A DNA stretch of 64,000 nt from Metallyticus violacea (GCA_030762175.1 CM060838.1:20727001-20791000), one strand, 5' to 3'. Shown: positions 1 to 10,908, numbered from the stretch's first letter. The notes: a model not told the origin generated them from the sequence alone. Numbers and translations are program-made.

Positions 1-147
1 GGTGATCAGGTGCTCAAAAAAGTTGTCAGAATCAGTTGGCAAAGCTGCAACATTTTGACTACTGCTTCCTTTTAGCACTGTTTTTGCTCAGATGTGAACA
101 AGTATTCACTGGGCAGCAACCTTTGTCATATGCAAAACATTGTAAAT

Positions 148-590
148 GATAATATACATAGGAAAAACAAAGAGAAACATAGGCACAAGGTTAAAAGAAC
201 ATTTCAGGAACATAAAATACAAGCAAATTGAGAAATCAGCAGTGGCATTTCATTTTTGGACAGAAAACCACGATATAGTGAATAAAGCAAAATTATTAAA
301 ATCAGTGCAAGGACCTACAGAATTAGCAACATGGGAGAAAATATACATTTACAAATACAGAGAGAGTTTAATGAACTTTGACACTTGCGACGAAAAAAAT
401 ATAAACTTTAAGTTCATCACACCTCCTCCAGAGCAGAATACCCACAACACAATGAATTATCCAGCAGTCGGAGATTTGAACTGATGATGAGAACAACTGT
501 TCTCGAAACCGGTCTACAATAGTGACAAGTAAGTGAAGCATAAGAGTGTGTAGTTCGACTATATCATAAAATGATTTCAATTGTAAATGA
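148..590 (+). mobile_element. 5'-truncated Penelope-like element, GIY-YIG end plus tail
   Basis: An open frame from about 148 to 484 encodes a GIY-YIG endonuclease fragment. It starts at the YIGKTKRNIGTRLKEHFRNI segment and continues through SAVAFHFWTENHD and ELATWEKIYIYK to a PPPE tail. It closely matches the C-terminal domain of the longer Penelope-like copy at 14631-15290 on the other strand. The GIY half of the nuclease motif and the whole reverse transcriptase are missing, so this is a 5'-truncated dead copy. The stop codon (482-484) lies inside a hammerhead-ribozyme-like motif, followed by a tail ending near 585. Confidence 0.85.
474..521 (+). ncRNA. hammerhead ribozyme motif in Penelope-like tail
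   Basis: The core CTGATGA is at 481-487 and the second core GAAA at 505-508. Stem II is six perfect pairs (489-494 with 499-504) with a 4-nt loop. Stem III is the self-complementary ACCGGT (508-513), as in short-stem hammerheads thought to work as dimers. The cleavable C is 514. Stem I (476-480 with 515-519) has four of five pairs, so this copy may be slightly decayed. Hammerheads are known from Penelope-like retroelements; cleavage of this copy is inference. Confidence 0.7.
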
Positions 591-722
591 TGTTTATCAT
601 GAATCATGGCTAATGCACTTTCTCTGCTATTCTTCTTCTTCTGTAGTATTGCAGCTTAAAGTGGAGCATTTACGCCCTTTATCACCCTCTTCCAACTGTC
701 TCTATTATTGTTTTTGTTGTTG

Positions 723-725
723 TTG

Positions 726-786
<61 letters not shown>
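723..786 (+). repeat. (TTA)n microsatellite
   Basis: Long run of TTA/ATT trinucleotides, preceded by a short TTG run. It creates an artefactual poly-Tyr open frame. The next similar tracts are at 10905-10977, 32628-32680 and 43236-43315. Confidence 0.95.
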
Positions 787-789
<3 letters not shown>

Positions 790-819
790 AGAGGTTGCGC
801 TAAACAGTTATTTGAACCT

Positions 820-1800
820 CAGGGCTACACTTCTCCAATTGTAATTCCCAATAATAACTTCCTTAGCATTCTGTGTAACTGCATCAACCCACCTACCTTT
901 GGTCTCCAATATAAGTCTTTTGCCAAACTCATATATTCTTCCTGTCAGTGTACTCTCCAGTATTCTTTGATCATCCAACCTCTGTCTATTCCAGTCTTCC
1001 TAACCTAAATTAAATTATAATTCTATATCCTGATACAGGGCAGTTAACTATTCATTTTATCATACCCTCTGCTGATACTTTTCTTTGACATGTCAAAAAT
1101 CCACCTTAATTCTTTCTTTCAAATTTCTTAAAGCCATTTCCATGTTTCTATTCATTACAGAGGTCTTGTGTGCATAAAAGTATCGATCTAATTATTGTTT
1201 TATATGTTCATATCTTTGTTCTTCTACATAATCTTGTAAATTCTGTTATCCTTATTAATTCACAAAGAATGCATGATTATGGCCATGTATCTCATTCAAA
1301 TTTGAATTACTACTAGTCAGAACTATTCCAAGATATTTAAACTCCTTTTTACATTCACATTTATTCAATAATAAACTAGTGTGTATACTGTTTGTTTATT
1401 CCTTGTAAGCACCTTCTCTTTCATTTTCTCTTCTTTTATTTTCACTTCAATCATTTTTGTTACCATTTTTAATTCTTTAAAGCTTCTTCTATCATGTGAG
1501 TTGACCCTCTCATAATATCTAGGTCATCAGCACATCATACCTCTTGGGTACTTTTGTATAATAAGATATTACTGGTATCAATATCTGCTTTCAAACTACC
1601 CAATACATCATTAGGTTGAATAGCATTGGATAGTCAGACTCTCCTTGCCTCAAACCGATATCAACTATAAATATCATTAAGTGATGTAAGATTCCATTTA
1701 AATTTGAACACAGATTAGGATATGCAACCAGGGTAATAAGTCAATTTTTACTATTCACAGGTAAAAACACTTGGTATCATCAAACCTTCATTGACTCAGT
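820..1800 (-). mobile_element. decayed non-LTR retrotransposon (RT 3' part)
   Basis: Read on the minus strand, the region near 1640-1670 encodes a stretch like the RT motif GxRQGxxxxPxLFNL. Further on come RT C-terminal-like residues (near 1150-1200, resembling KIYKTIIxSILLYG) and a basic terminal segment around 850-1000 that resembles the GRWxDAV ends of insect LINEs. Frames are interrupted throughout, so it is a fossil. Boundaries are approximate. Confidence 0.55.
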
Positions 1801-2411
1801 TCAACTTAGGGTTTCCCAAGATTTTCCAGTTTCTTTCTTCTTCTTTTTTTTAGTTCTTTTTCCTCAGTTTCACCAAATAATTTGAATGTTTCTCCCTTAA
1901 AAACACACACGAAAAATGTAAAAAGTTCTATTGAGTACTTCAACAGTTCAACATAGATAAATCCACTCAAAGGATCTAGTTACCTATTGTATGGATTCAC
2001 AGAGGAACAATAGTGCACCCATATCCCTAACAAGGAGTTAATGCCCCCCCCCCAAAACTAATTCTTAGTCATATGCATGTTTAGAAGCAGCTTTTCACTT
2101 GTCTGCTAAAAATGGGTGTATGTATAACCTTCTTGTAGAAATATTTGCCTGGTTCTAATAGATTTCCTTCAATTATTTATTTTATCATGACCTTAAAAAA
2201 ATTAATAAAAATAATTGTAATTTAAGGCTATGATGCTACTATGACTTCTTGTTTTGGAACCGTTTAATAATTTTTATAACTTCCATTTCAGACATAGGAA
2301 GCAAGAATACACAATTACCATTCCTTGTATTTATAGCTAAAGTATGTGATTTATTCTTAATCAGCTAGTAAGTTGATTTAACACTCTTATGCTACACTTT
2401 CCATTGAATCA

Positions 2412-2455
2412 TACAGAACCTGTTTCTTAGGCTTTTGCCAGCATCATCAGCTGCG
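2412..2455 (-). ncRNA. hammerhead-like motif, left arm
   Basis: On the minus strand the core CTGATGA is at 2450-2444 and GAAA at 2426-2423. Stem I is GCAG with CTGT (2451-2454 with 2413-2416, four pairs including one wobble). Stem II keeps three contiguous G/C pairs and is otherwise mismatched. Stem III has become ACAGGT, where the other arm has the palindrome ACATGT. Probably a decayed copy. Confidence 0.5.
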
Positions 2456-2576
2456 AGTCGACTGCTGGAGTCGTCGTAGGTTGGATGGACTTGATGTGGC
2501 TCTCATGGACATTTTTGGTTGGATGGACTTGGTGCAACTCTCATGGACATTACAACAACAAATCTGGCAGTTTACT

Positions 2577-2620
2577 CACAGTTGATGATGCAAGCAAAAG
2601 CCTGTGAAACATGTTCTGTA
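2577..2620 (+). ncRNA. hammerhead-like motif, right arm
   Basis: The core reads TTGATGA (2582-2588; the usual first C is T) and GAAA is at 2606-2609. Stem I ACAG with CTGT (2578-2581 with 2616-2619) is fully paired. Stem II is 2590-2595 with 2600-2605, five of six pairs around an AAAA loop. Stem III is the palindrome ACATGT (2609-2614). The C-to-T change in the core predicts loss of activity, but the fold is clearly that of the other arm. Confidence 0.55.
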
Positions 2621-3104
2621 TAATTCAATGGTAAGGGGAGCATAAGAGTATTTAATTGACTCACTAGCTAATTAAGAATAAATTAATTGTTTCACTGTAT
2701 TAGTTCTGACAAGCAATTAATTTTAAATTTAAATAATTTTTAGATAGTGTCTGTATGTGACTATACACTTTGAATGCTCATCCAATAATACATCCAAGAA
2801 TTTTATACCATCAAAATAGCCAACTGTTTTGCCCTGGTAATTTATAACAGGATGCTTGAAGTTTTTATTTTGTACTTGATGAAATAAAATGACTGTTGCT
2901 TTATTTTCATTAGTATTCTGTTTTTATCTAACCATTGAAATACCTACCTAAGTGTTTCACTATATTTGAGTGAATACACATTAGATCATTCATTATCTGC
3001 AGTGCAAACACTAACATCATCTGCAAAGAAAGTTGATTTACCAGTTTTTACATGAAACCCCAAGTCATTTATATATATTTCTCATGGATTGATTGATTTA
3101 TTTG

Positions 3105-3389
3105 TTTTATTTACGGACGCTCTTTAACATCTCAGGTCATCAGCATCCCATTCAATTCAGGGCGTGAAACAGCTGACAAATTTTGCTCAGAGACCTCTTC
3201 TTTCAGGCTTGAGGCTCTTTTTCATGCCGTAAATGTATGACATGGGATCCATGACTTTATTCCCTTCCGAAGGAAGCCATACTTAGGATTTTTAAGCCCA
3301 AAAAAATATATCAATCCTGCCTGGATTCGAACTTGCGATCTTGGGTTTAGAAGGCAAGTATGATCACCACTACATCACAGGACCAACAT
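3105..3389 (-). mobile_element. tRNA-derived SINE, family B
   Basis: On the minus strand a tRNA-like head (GGTCCTGTGATGTAGTGGTG, then a B box with GTTCGAATCC near 3326-3337) is followed by a body containing TCCGAAGGAA, GGGCG and GACCTGAGATGTTAAAG. The same body in the same order occurs on the plus strand at 32006-32275, which defines a dispersed SINE family. The copy sits in intergenic or upstream DNA of the first gene. Confidence 0.75.
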
Positions 3390-3606
3390 TGCTCATGGAT
3401 GGAAAGAGAATTTCTTGTATATATGATCTCCTTTTTAGCCTTTATTGTAGTGATATCTTTGATTTGTTTTTTAATTTTTATATTTTCTTGCCAACCAGAT
3501 CTATAGTGTACCCATTTTTCTGTGCTACATTTATTATTTTTTGGTACTCAGATTTATATTCTGTCTTGCTTATTGGTAGGTTTGTTAATCTGAATGTGAG
3601 GCTATT

Positions 3607-3692
3607 GATTATTAAGAGTTTTTGTTGTTTTGGATTGTGGCATTGTTTTGATTATTAAGATTTTTTGTTGTTTTGGATTGTGGCATTGTTTT
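3607..3692 (+). repeat. 43-bp tandem duplication
   Basis: Two adjacent 43-bp units (3607-3649 and 3650-3692), each beginning GATTATTAAGA and containing GTTGTTTTGGATTGTGGCAT, differ at about one position. They look like a recent local duplication in non-coding DNA. Confidence 0.85.
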
Positions 3693-4399
3693 TTATGTAA
3701 TTATCTGTATGGGTATATTTACTGAATATGCCAAATTCCAGTATATTGCCATTTTTTTTATAATTTTAACATTCTTCAAAACATGTCCAAACAAGTGAAA
3801 CAAAATTAGTGAAATTTGGTAAAGAATTGCAGTATTAAACTGAGAGCTGTTCCTCTAATTCCATCTGCAGCTAAGAAGATACTGTGTTTTGGTCAGACCA
3901 AGAGACAGTCCAATGTTTGTTTATTTTTAATCCATTGATTTAAAAACATTTTGCATAAAATTATTTATTGCTCAGTTTGTTGATTTACTTTCATAGAAAC
4001 CATGTTGATTTTCCACTAAGACATTATGATTCTTTATAAAGATTAAAACTCTTATATACATAATATTTTCTAGTATTTTTTAAAAGATAGATATTACTGA
4101 AATTGGCCTGCAGTTTTCAATTTTGGTTTCATTTCTCTATTTAATTAATGGTTTGACTTTTACAATTTTCATCTTATCTGAATAATATAATAATGATAAA
4201 GTTGTAACTTGAGTTAATGAACTTGCTAATGCAGGGTGCTGGCATGCTGATCACATGTCCCCCCTGATATACTGCGCCCCTCTACCAATGAAGTTATAAG
4301 AAGGAAATACAGTAAGCAGAGATTGCTGCAGCAGGACAGTGCTCACTCTGAGCTGTAGTGTGCCAAGAAGAAGATACGGACTGGGAACTCATCTGTACT

Positions 4400-5055
4400 G
4401 ATGATTTCTTATTTTTAAACTGTAATAATTTTTGCAACTTTCATTTCAGACATTGGATGAAAGAATATGCAAATATTTTTACTTGTATTTATAGTTAAGG
4501 CATATAATCTTAGTGGTTTTAGTGGTGGTTGTAGTGGTATTGTGATAATAGTAATAGTGCACAGTAGCACCTAATTATTTCACTGATCATTTTTACTAAC
4601 ACTCTTCAACAGAAAGCAACTTGCTCTCATGCCATCACTATGACTGTATGCTTAGGACTTTATCTTCAATAAATAATTTTATATAATCTAGGCTAATGAA
4701 TCACATATGCAGGTGGACGCTTACACGATACAATCAAAATATGATATTCCAAGAACTGTGGCCAGTTTCAAAAGTGAAGGTCTATGAATCATCAAATTTG
4801 CTGGATTCATTAACTATGGCTAAAAATAACCTTCATGGTGTATTCATTATGTCAGCTAATATCTCAAGTTTCATTAGATTTATTTAATTTGTACTTAGGA
4901 ATCTACAAACATGGAGTGGTAATAAATCCTATCAGAATTTGTTAAATATGTTTACTTAGTAAGCAGAACTAGTATGATTTAATTAGTTTTAATACATTTA
5001 TTTAATAAATGTTAATATTATTCATTATATTCATTCATTCTTTTACTTTATTTAG
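4400..5055. other. no gene seen; upstream intron or flank
   Basis: AT-rich DNA with only short chance ORFs. It ends at the acceptor of the first recognised exon. The 5' exons of that gene were not recognised here and probably lie before the window or in unrecognised small exons. Confidence 0.5.
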
Positions 5056-5236
5056 GTTCATGGTGGAGAGTTACAAGAACATTGTGGAACAGAAGGATCT
5101 CAAGAGCTAAATAATGCTGTAATGGCAGTTATAACTGAAACTGATCCTGCAACTACCTTGGTCGTAGTAACAGCTTCATGCCCAGAAGATAACAGCAATA
5201 ATTCATTTGATGCTACTACAAAAGTGTATGCACAAG
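5056..5236 (+). CDS. exon A of the alkaline-phosphatase-like gene
   Basis: The acceptor TTTATTTAG ends at 5055 and the donor GTAACT starts at 5237. It is 181 nt, ending in phase 1. It encodes VHGGELQEHCG through TLVVVTASCPED to KVYAQ. Confidence 0.65.
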
Positions 5237-7499
5237 GTAACTCTTTATTATTGATGAGCAAAATTAGCATTAATAAACAAACTATAGCTTCTAACTATGT
5301 TTTGTTTTGTTTTTTCTTGGCAGGACCAGGTAGCAAACAATTAGCAGATGTTAAGTTTCTATGGAATGTTCCAAGAGTCTTAATGAAAATTTTACAAACA
5401 GGTATGATGTTCTTAGTTTTATTGAGATACTTTTGTATAAAGAAACCAGGTCAGCTTACATGCAAAGCCATTTGACTATAACTTGATGGCTTGGAGTTCG
5501 ATATCTGACTGGATGCGATTTTTCTCCACTCTGTCATATCTAGCTTAGCTCAAGCTCATTCAGTCTGCTGAGTTTTCTACCATATGATCTCTCTAAGAGA
5601 TCCAGGCAGCCTGAGTACAATTCTAATCCATACTACCTCTATCCTGGATCATAGGCATGAATTTGGTCAATCTTCCTGGTATTTTCATTATTCATCATTC
5701 ACCAGCACCTTTTCTGGGACTAGTTTCAAGAACTATAATCCATATTCTGCAATAATAAATATGCACTGCCATACTTAGCAGAGGTTGAGATAATAGTCCT
5801 TAAGAGAGAGAAGTAAAGTAAGTGAATAATATTTGCTGTCTTATTTGTCCAATATTTCATCATCTATCACCTCCAGCTGATAGATGTATTAGAACTTTTA
5901 TTCTGAAAAGTGAATTCCTGGGGGGAACACTATTCCAATTGGAAAAAAACGTGACCTTGAAATAACCTTAAGAGTTGCATTTTTCAAGTATGTAATAGAC
6001 TCAATAAATAAGAAGTTCTTACATGTTGCCTAGTCATACATTTTGTTGTACTTTAATAACTGAAAAAACAAATTGTGACTCATTGGGCAGCTTGACTGAT
6101 CTTCCCAACCTGAGTACTTTTCTCTCTGCTTTGGTCTCATTTTTGCCACATTTCCACTATGTATTACTTTCTCTTTTAATGTCTATCATAACTTAAAGAG
6201 TTTATATTAACTTCTCTGTGTTACAGTATAGAAATCATTTAAAAATCAATAATTTCTTATTTTATATAACAGCACTGTGGCCAAATGGGTAGACTGCTCA
6301 TTTCTACTAAGGCAGCCCAGGCTTGATCCCAGTGGTTATAAGTGGGATTTGTGGCAGATGAAGTGGCATCAGGGCAAGGCAGGGTATCTGAATTTCTTCT
6401 ACTATTCATTCTGCCATTGCATTATTATCTGATCTCCATCTTCCCTTTCATCATCAATAAGCATAATGCTGTCTGCTGATTCATTGGTGTACACTGAACA
6501 ATATCATAATTTGCACATTTGTTTCATTTCATCAAGTATTTTGATTTTATTAGGTTATTAAACTTTTTTCCTATTACAGATTTTAAGACCACACGAATTG
6601 ATGAATCTATCTCAAAAGTCAATATATCATCACTGCAGAATCACACATCAAAACAAATTAATAGCTGGGATTATGAAACCACCGGTAAAAACAAACATTT
6701 TGATGACCATTTTGTAACTCCTGAGCAAGAAGGAATTTTTGACCAATATACAAAACAGATTAATTATAATATAACTGAAAAACAAGCAGATGGTCAAAGA
6801 GAATCTTTTCATGAGAAAACTATAAATGCCAATAGCTTGGATGAAGATCCAGAAAAGATTGAAGCATCTCCCAACACTATAAAAGAAAATGATGATAATA
6901 AGCAGAACATTCAAAAGACTACTGTAGCTCATGACAAACCAGATGAAACAAAGGACCATGTTGTTTCTTATATAGAAAATGCCAAGCAAGAGCACAAACT
7001 CAAACCTTCTGCTACACATTTACCTGAGCAACAGGTTTCAATAAACATACATTCATCTATGTTCAATATTATTGATAACAATGAGAATGATTTGCAAAAT
7101 CACAGTACTGAAATTAATAATGAACAAAAAAATATACCTCATATTACACCTCTTGAGCAACAGGATTCAATAAACAAACATTCAGCTATTTTCAATATTA
7201 CTGATAACACTGAGAATGATTTGCAAAAACACAGTGCTGTAATTAATAATGTACAACAAAATATACCACTAATTACACCTTTATTAAAAGAAGAGAAAGC
7301 AAACACAGATGCAATTCTGCCCAATATTAAAGATATTACTACACATAACAACCTTCCACTGCTTTCAACTATCTTCATAACACAAAATCAGTTTTCAGAA
7401 CCATCTGAAGAAGAAATACATGCAAATGAATTGATCAAAAATAATCATCATAATGAAGAAAATGAAAATGTTTTAACTGTCCATAGAAAAATATTCTGA
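5056..7499 (+). CDS. alkaline-phosphatase-like protein, C-terminal three exons, probably inactive
   Basis: The exons are 5056-5236, 5324-5401 and 6580-7499, joined with matching phase (1 then 1) at GT-AG sites, giving 392 codons before the TGA. The first two exons resemble the end of the alkaline phosphatase fold: VHGGELQ at the place of the family's VEGGR(I/L), TLVVVTA at the core strand, and KVYAQGPGS near the end. In active enzymes the first motif is followed by HxxxH-type metal ligands and the second by DHSH; here they read EHCG and SCPED, so the metal ligands look lost. The last exon (306 residues) is rich in Asn, Lys, Glu and Ile, with no hydrophobic GPI-anchor tail. It contains two tandem 43-residue repeats from about 7019. 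The upstream catalytic exons are not visible. The family call is moderate; a rapidly evolving pseudoenzyme is the best reading. Confidence 0.55.
5324..5401 (+). CDS. exon B of the alkaline-phosphatase-like gene
   Basis: The acceptor TTCTTGGCAG ends at 5323 and the donor GTATGA starts at 5402. It is 78 nt and phase is preserved. The split glycine rebuilds AQGPGSKQL across the 87-bp intron, which strongly supports the splice. Confidence 0.65.
5470..6500. other. intron with SINE-like material
   Basis: This is most of the intron between exons B and C. The segment 6272-6400 looks tRNA-derived, with an A-box-like TGGCCAAATGGGTAGACTG and a B-box-like GGCTTGATCCCA about 30 nt later. A weaker B-box-like GGAGTTCGATATC occurs at about 5493. 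No exon was recognised. Confidence 0.4.
6272..6400 (+). mobile_element. possible tRNA-derived SINE fragment
   Basis: A-box-like and B-box-like sequences are spaced as in a tRNA, followed by GC-richer unique sequence. No second copy was seen in this window, so family membership is unproven. Confidence 0.35.
6580..7499 (+). CDS. terminal exon C of the alkaline-phosphatase-like gene
   Basis: The acceptor CTATTACAG ends at 6579. The exon has 919 nt after the split codon's first base and reads DFKTTRIDES onward without interruption to TGA at 7497-7499. The product is low-complexity and polar, with frequent NxS/T sites. Two 43-aa tandem units carry LPEQQVSINIHS/PLEQQDSINKHS and NENDLQNHS/TENDLQKHS. 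Such a long ORF in AT-rich DNA argues for selection on the frame. Confidence 0.65.
7019..7280 (+). repeat. 129-bp (43-aa) coding tandem repeat
   Basis: Two in-frame units start at about 7019 and 7148 with a period of 129 nt. Both encode (P)EQQ.SIN.HS..FNI.DN.ENDLQ.HS..INN.Q.NIP.IT. Differences are partly at first and second codon positions, so the units are not brand new. Confidence 0.85.
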
Positions 7500-7605
7500 A
7501 CCTCCTATTATGAGTTAGAATTAAAATTAAAATTAGTGCATAATATCTCACTTCAAATTTAAAACTATAGACAAGCATAGCCTGAAACAAATATTAGTTA
7601 AAAAA

Positions 7606-7620
7606 AATAAATGAAATAAA
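7606..7620 (+). terminator. polyadenylation signals of the alkaline-phosphatase-like gene
   Basis: Two AATAAA hexamers (7606-7611 and 7615-7620) lie about 110 nt past the stop, a normal distance for a short 3' UTR. Confidence 0.55.
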
Positions 7621-7890
7621 ATTTTGTTATTACACTTCAAAATTATTTTGCATAAAATGAAATGTATAAATAAATAAAATATGCTTGAAAATTGAGTTGA
7701 CATCAAAAAGTTTGAATTAGAAATGAGACAATGTCATTGTTTGTAGTGATGTTCTTCACAACTGTATTTGATTTGTCTTTGTTGGATGTATTAGAAAATT
7801 ATAAACCTAATGAATACGTTTCAAACAATTTACAGTCATTTTATTATATTTTTAATGCTAATTGCAACTTATACAGTGAAGCTAATCATA

Positions 7891-8028
7891 TAAGTAAGAT
7901 CACTGAATGATTGAGTCAAACTACACACTCTTATTGACTCCACTTATTTGTTTAAATGTAGTATATGTTTCACAACCATTGTCTGCATTGACGGTGTATT
8001 CATCTCAATCATACAATGATCTTAATTT
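7891..8028 (-). mobile_element. decayed sibling of the 145-bp ribozyme TIR element
   Basis: The outer ends (GTAAGATCA... and ...TGATCTTAA) and the motif TTTAAATGTAGTATATGTTTCAC match the element at 27453-27597 in order and orientation. The left arm keeps the sequence corresponding to AAGAGTGTGTAGTTTGACT on the minus strand. The right arm has lost that part, and the CTGATGA core has mutated, although GAAAC and stem II are recognisable. Confidence 0.7.
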
Positions 8029-8033
8029 ACTAT

Positions 8034-10908
8034 CTATTTTTCTTTTCCATTTAAAATGTCTTTAATTTTGCATATTTGAGAAGAGAAGGGAAGGATGTGT
8101 TAATTTCAAGATGCTATAAATCATTAGTTATTTCATTATTTATGCTTCTTGATTTGCTTGCATATTTTTAACATTGAACCATATGCAAAGAAAGCATTGG
8201 TTTAAATCTTGTCTCAAACACAAGTCATATAACCTAGATGGAAATATGCAAAATTCATACATAAATAAATGTTACTAAAAATAGAAAACACAGAATTCTT
8301 CAATTTCATTATTCATTGATCCCTGTAAATTTAATATATGGTTTGTTTTTTAAATACAAACTTAAGATCCTATTTGTATATGATTTCTTAATATTTTCTA
8401 CTATCCTCATTTTGATCTTGTCATCTCTTTGAGGCCCACTGCCTTTCAGATTGGCAGTTCCCCTTGCCACTGTTTGATAGAGCTCTGTGTGGTATTCTTG
8501 TGCATCCTGCCACAGAGAAATGCTATTTTCACATATGCATGTTGTTCACTCTTTGTGACCTCCATTCCTGACCATGTTGCTCACCAACTGAACTTCAGAA
8601 AATGCTGAAATTCAACGCTCTGCTCACATATAGCATTTGATGGCTTTATTTAAAAGTACATTCCATTCACTTTCAATTGTATACCTTAGATTTTTTGTAT
8701 TGTCCCTTGTTCATGAGAAAAAAATAGTTGCCATGACTTATGACATCCCTTGTAAAAATAGTATTGGAATTGTATTCTTCTCATCACTAAGGACATAATA
8801 TTATACTCTTAAAATTAAATTAAAAGTTTTTTTGTTTTTTTTTTCCATTCTCCAAATCCTTGATCAAAACCTTGCTGTACTGTTCCTGTCATTCCAATTA
8901 CATTTATTCAGATATAATTTTCAGCCAAATTCAAAGTTTTAACTCATAAAACTATGAGAACTTTTCTTCCTTGTTGAGGCTCTATTGTCTATTGCAGATA
9001 TGTTGAGAGGAACTGTTTAATTCTAGCACTTAAGTTATAAAATTTGATTCATATATAAGGAAAAAGTCTTAACCATTCAAATATTTTTCCATTCCTTAAT
9101 TTTCATTTTTTCTAATTTCATTTTGTTTTGAATATTTCAACCTCATTAATTTTTAAGACCCATTTCTTAGAGTATCTTTCAATTTCTATAATTATTCCCT
9201 GAATGATTTAATCTAATTACTATAAAGGAACTCAAATTAAATATTAGCTTAGAGAATTCAGGAATTATCAAATTAATTACTTAATAAATTTTAAATTATA
9301 AGCAAATACAAACAATTAGTAAACCTAGCATTTTATTTCGCATATATGTTGTTTATTTATTTTTATATTTAACTAATGGTATAGCATTTTGAATGCTTCT
9401 TCCAAGCAACTCTAGGATGTGATGAATAAAATATTTACTCTTATGTTTGCTCTCATTCAGAAGAAGAAGATACAGCAAAGTAATGTGTAATTCAACTTTG
9501 AAATATATTCATACAGAGGCAGAACAAGTGGCAATGAAAACCTTAAAGACATTTGCTAAACATTCTGGGCATGGCAAATTCACTTTGCCATCTGCATATC
9601 CTTGAGATTACACATATCTACTTTCAGACATTGATTCAGACTGGGTATAATAAATTAATATCGTGTATTGAATTGCTGCTATAATGTTACCAAATTTCAG
9701 CATTATATTCTTATATTAATTATTTTTAACTCCATAAATATCTTTTATGAAATTTTCATTCCATTCCTTTGTCACTTCTGTTGATGGGTGAGGTGGTTAA
9801 GGAATAAAAAAATCCACAATTTTAGCTGCTAAGAAGCTGTTTGTATTTGGACACCATTTCAAAAAAGTTAGAGCAAGAAACACCCTTGAAATAAGATCTT
9901 AAAATTGGAAATGAGTTCCTTATGACTAATTGAAGTCAGTTTCTTCCTCTATTACAGTAAATTCATCAAAGAGAAGGCCTGTTCTATTGAAATGATGGAT
10001 ATATGTAATGTGAGGCAAAAAAACTGAGAGGTAATATCATCTCAAGAAGATAAAAATGGCGGTCTTCTGACTGTTAGGAGCAGTACATTCTTGGTGAGAC
10101 TTCATGGTGTCCACTACTGTTTATTTATGGTTTGTTTGTGTGCACAACAAAACTGATTTAGCATCCCAAATACAACTTTTGGTACACTGAATAAGTCTAC
10201 AAAAATTGAGAAAGTTGGGACAATTCTAGGAAAACCAGGATGTCTGGAATCCATAACACAAAACAGTATTTTGAAAGCTTAGAACACAACTTGAATATGA
10301 TGACTTCATGTAAGGGGATTTTAATAGACATGGTTAGACACAAATGTTCACATAAGTTAGCTTTGCAAATTGTAACTCAATTCATTAACTGTGTGTTATT
10401 TTACATAACACCATCATTTCTTCCTTTTTTTATGAACACTTATTGAAAAAAACATACACATTGTTCAAACCTCTGCCTTAGACTCCTGTAACATCTTTTA
10501 AATTGCTCAGTTGATTTACTGAAAATTGCATTAAAAAAAAATTATGACACTATTAGTAAGATAAATTTCAAATCTTGAGCAACAAGACAATACATGTCTA
10601 CAAGCTACTCTGGATTTATTCAACTTTATAGATTACTTCTGAAAGCATTGCTTCACTGAAGTTTTATCATCACTGCACCCAGTTTCTCATTTCATATAAT
10701 ATACCACCTGTGATGATACCACAGTAGTAAACTGAATTTTAAACAGTGTTAAAAAACTAGTACCACCAACACTATTAATAATATCACCATTTACACCAGA
10801 CACTTGTGTAAGCTGTAGTTGAATGAACTAAGGCCATGCACTACCACTACTACTGCCACTAGCACTATTAGTAGCAATACCACACATACCTTCATCGCAT
10901 TTTGCAGT

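Larger units (their letters stand above)
2349..2683. mobile_element. inverted-repeat element with two outward-facing hammerhead tails
   Basis: The arms at 2349-2453 and 2580-2683 are imperfect inverted repeats of about 105 bp with roughly 80% or better identity by eye. Each arm contains a hammerhead-like motif followed outward by a tail with AGCATAAGAGT, also found after the ribozyme in the Penelope-like fragment at 148-590. The central part (about 2476-2550) has two copies of a unit beginning GGTTGGATGGACTTG. No ORF is present. It is best read as a non-autonomous ribozyme-bearing element, or two Penelope-like tails fused head to head. Confidence 0.7.

Noticed and set aside
571..1008. 145-codon ORF with poly-Tyr
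   Set aside because: Created by the TTA microsatellite at 723-786; no conserved flank, and it runs into a LINE on the other strand.
3341..3658. 105-codon plus-strand ORF
   Set aside because: Starts inside the family B SINE and continues through T-rich DNA and a tandem duplication; hydrophobic by composition only.
4251..4275. Another hammerhead suggested by GCTGATCACATG and CTGATATACTG
   Set aside because: No CTGATGA/GAAA pair with a closing stem II could be built.
6648..7019. Minus-strand ORFs at 6648-7019 and 7139-7378
   Set aside because: Antisense shadows of the last exon of the alkaline-phosphatase-like gene.
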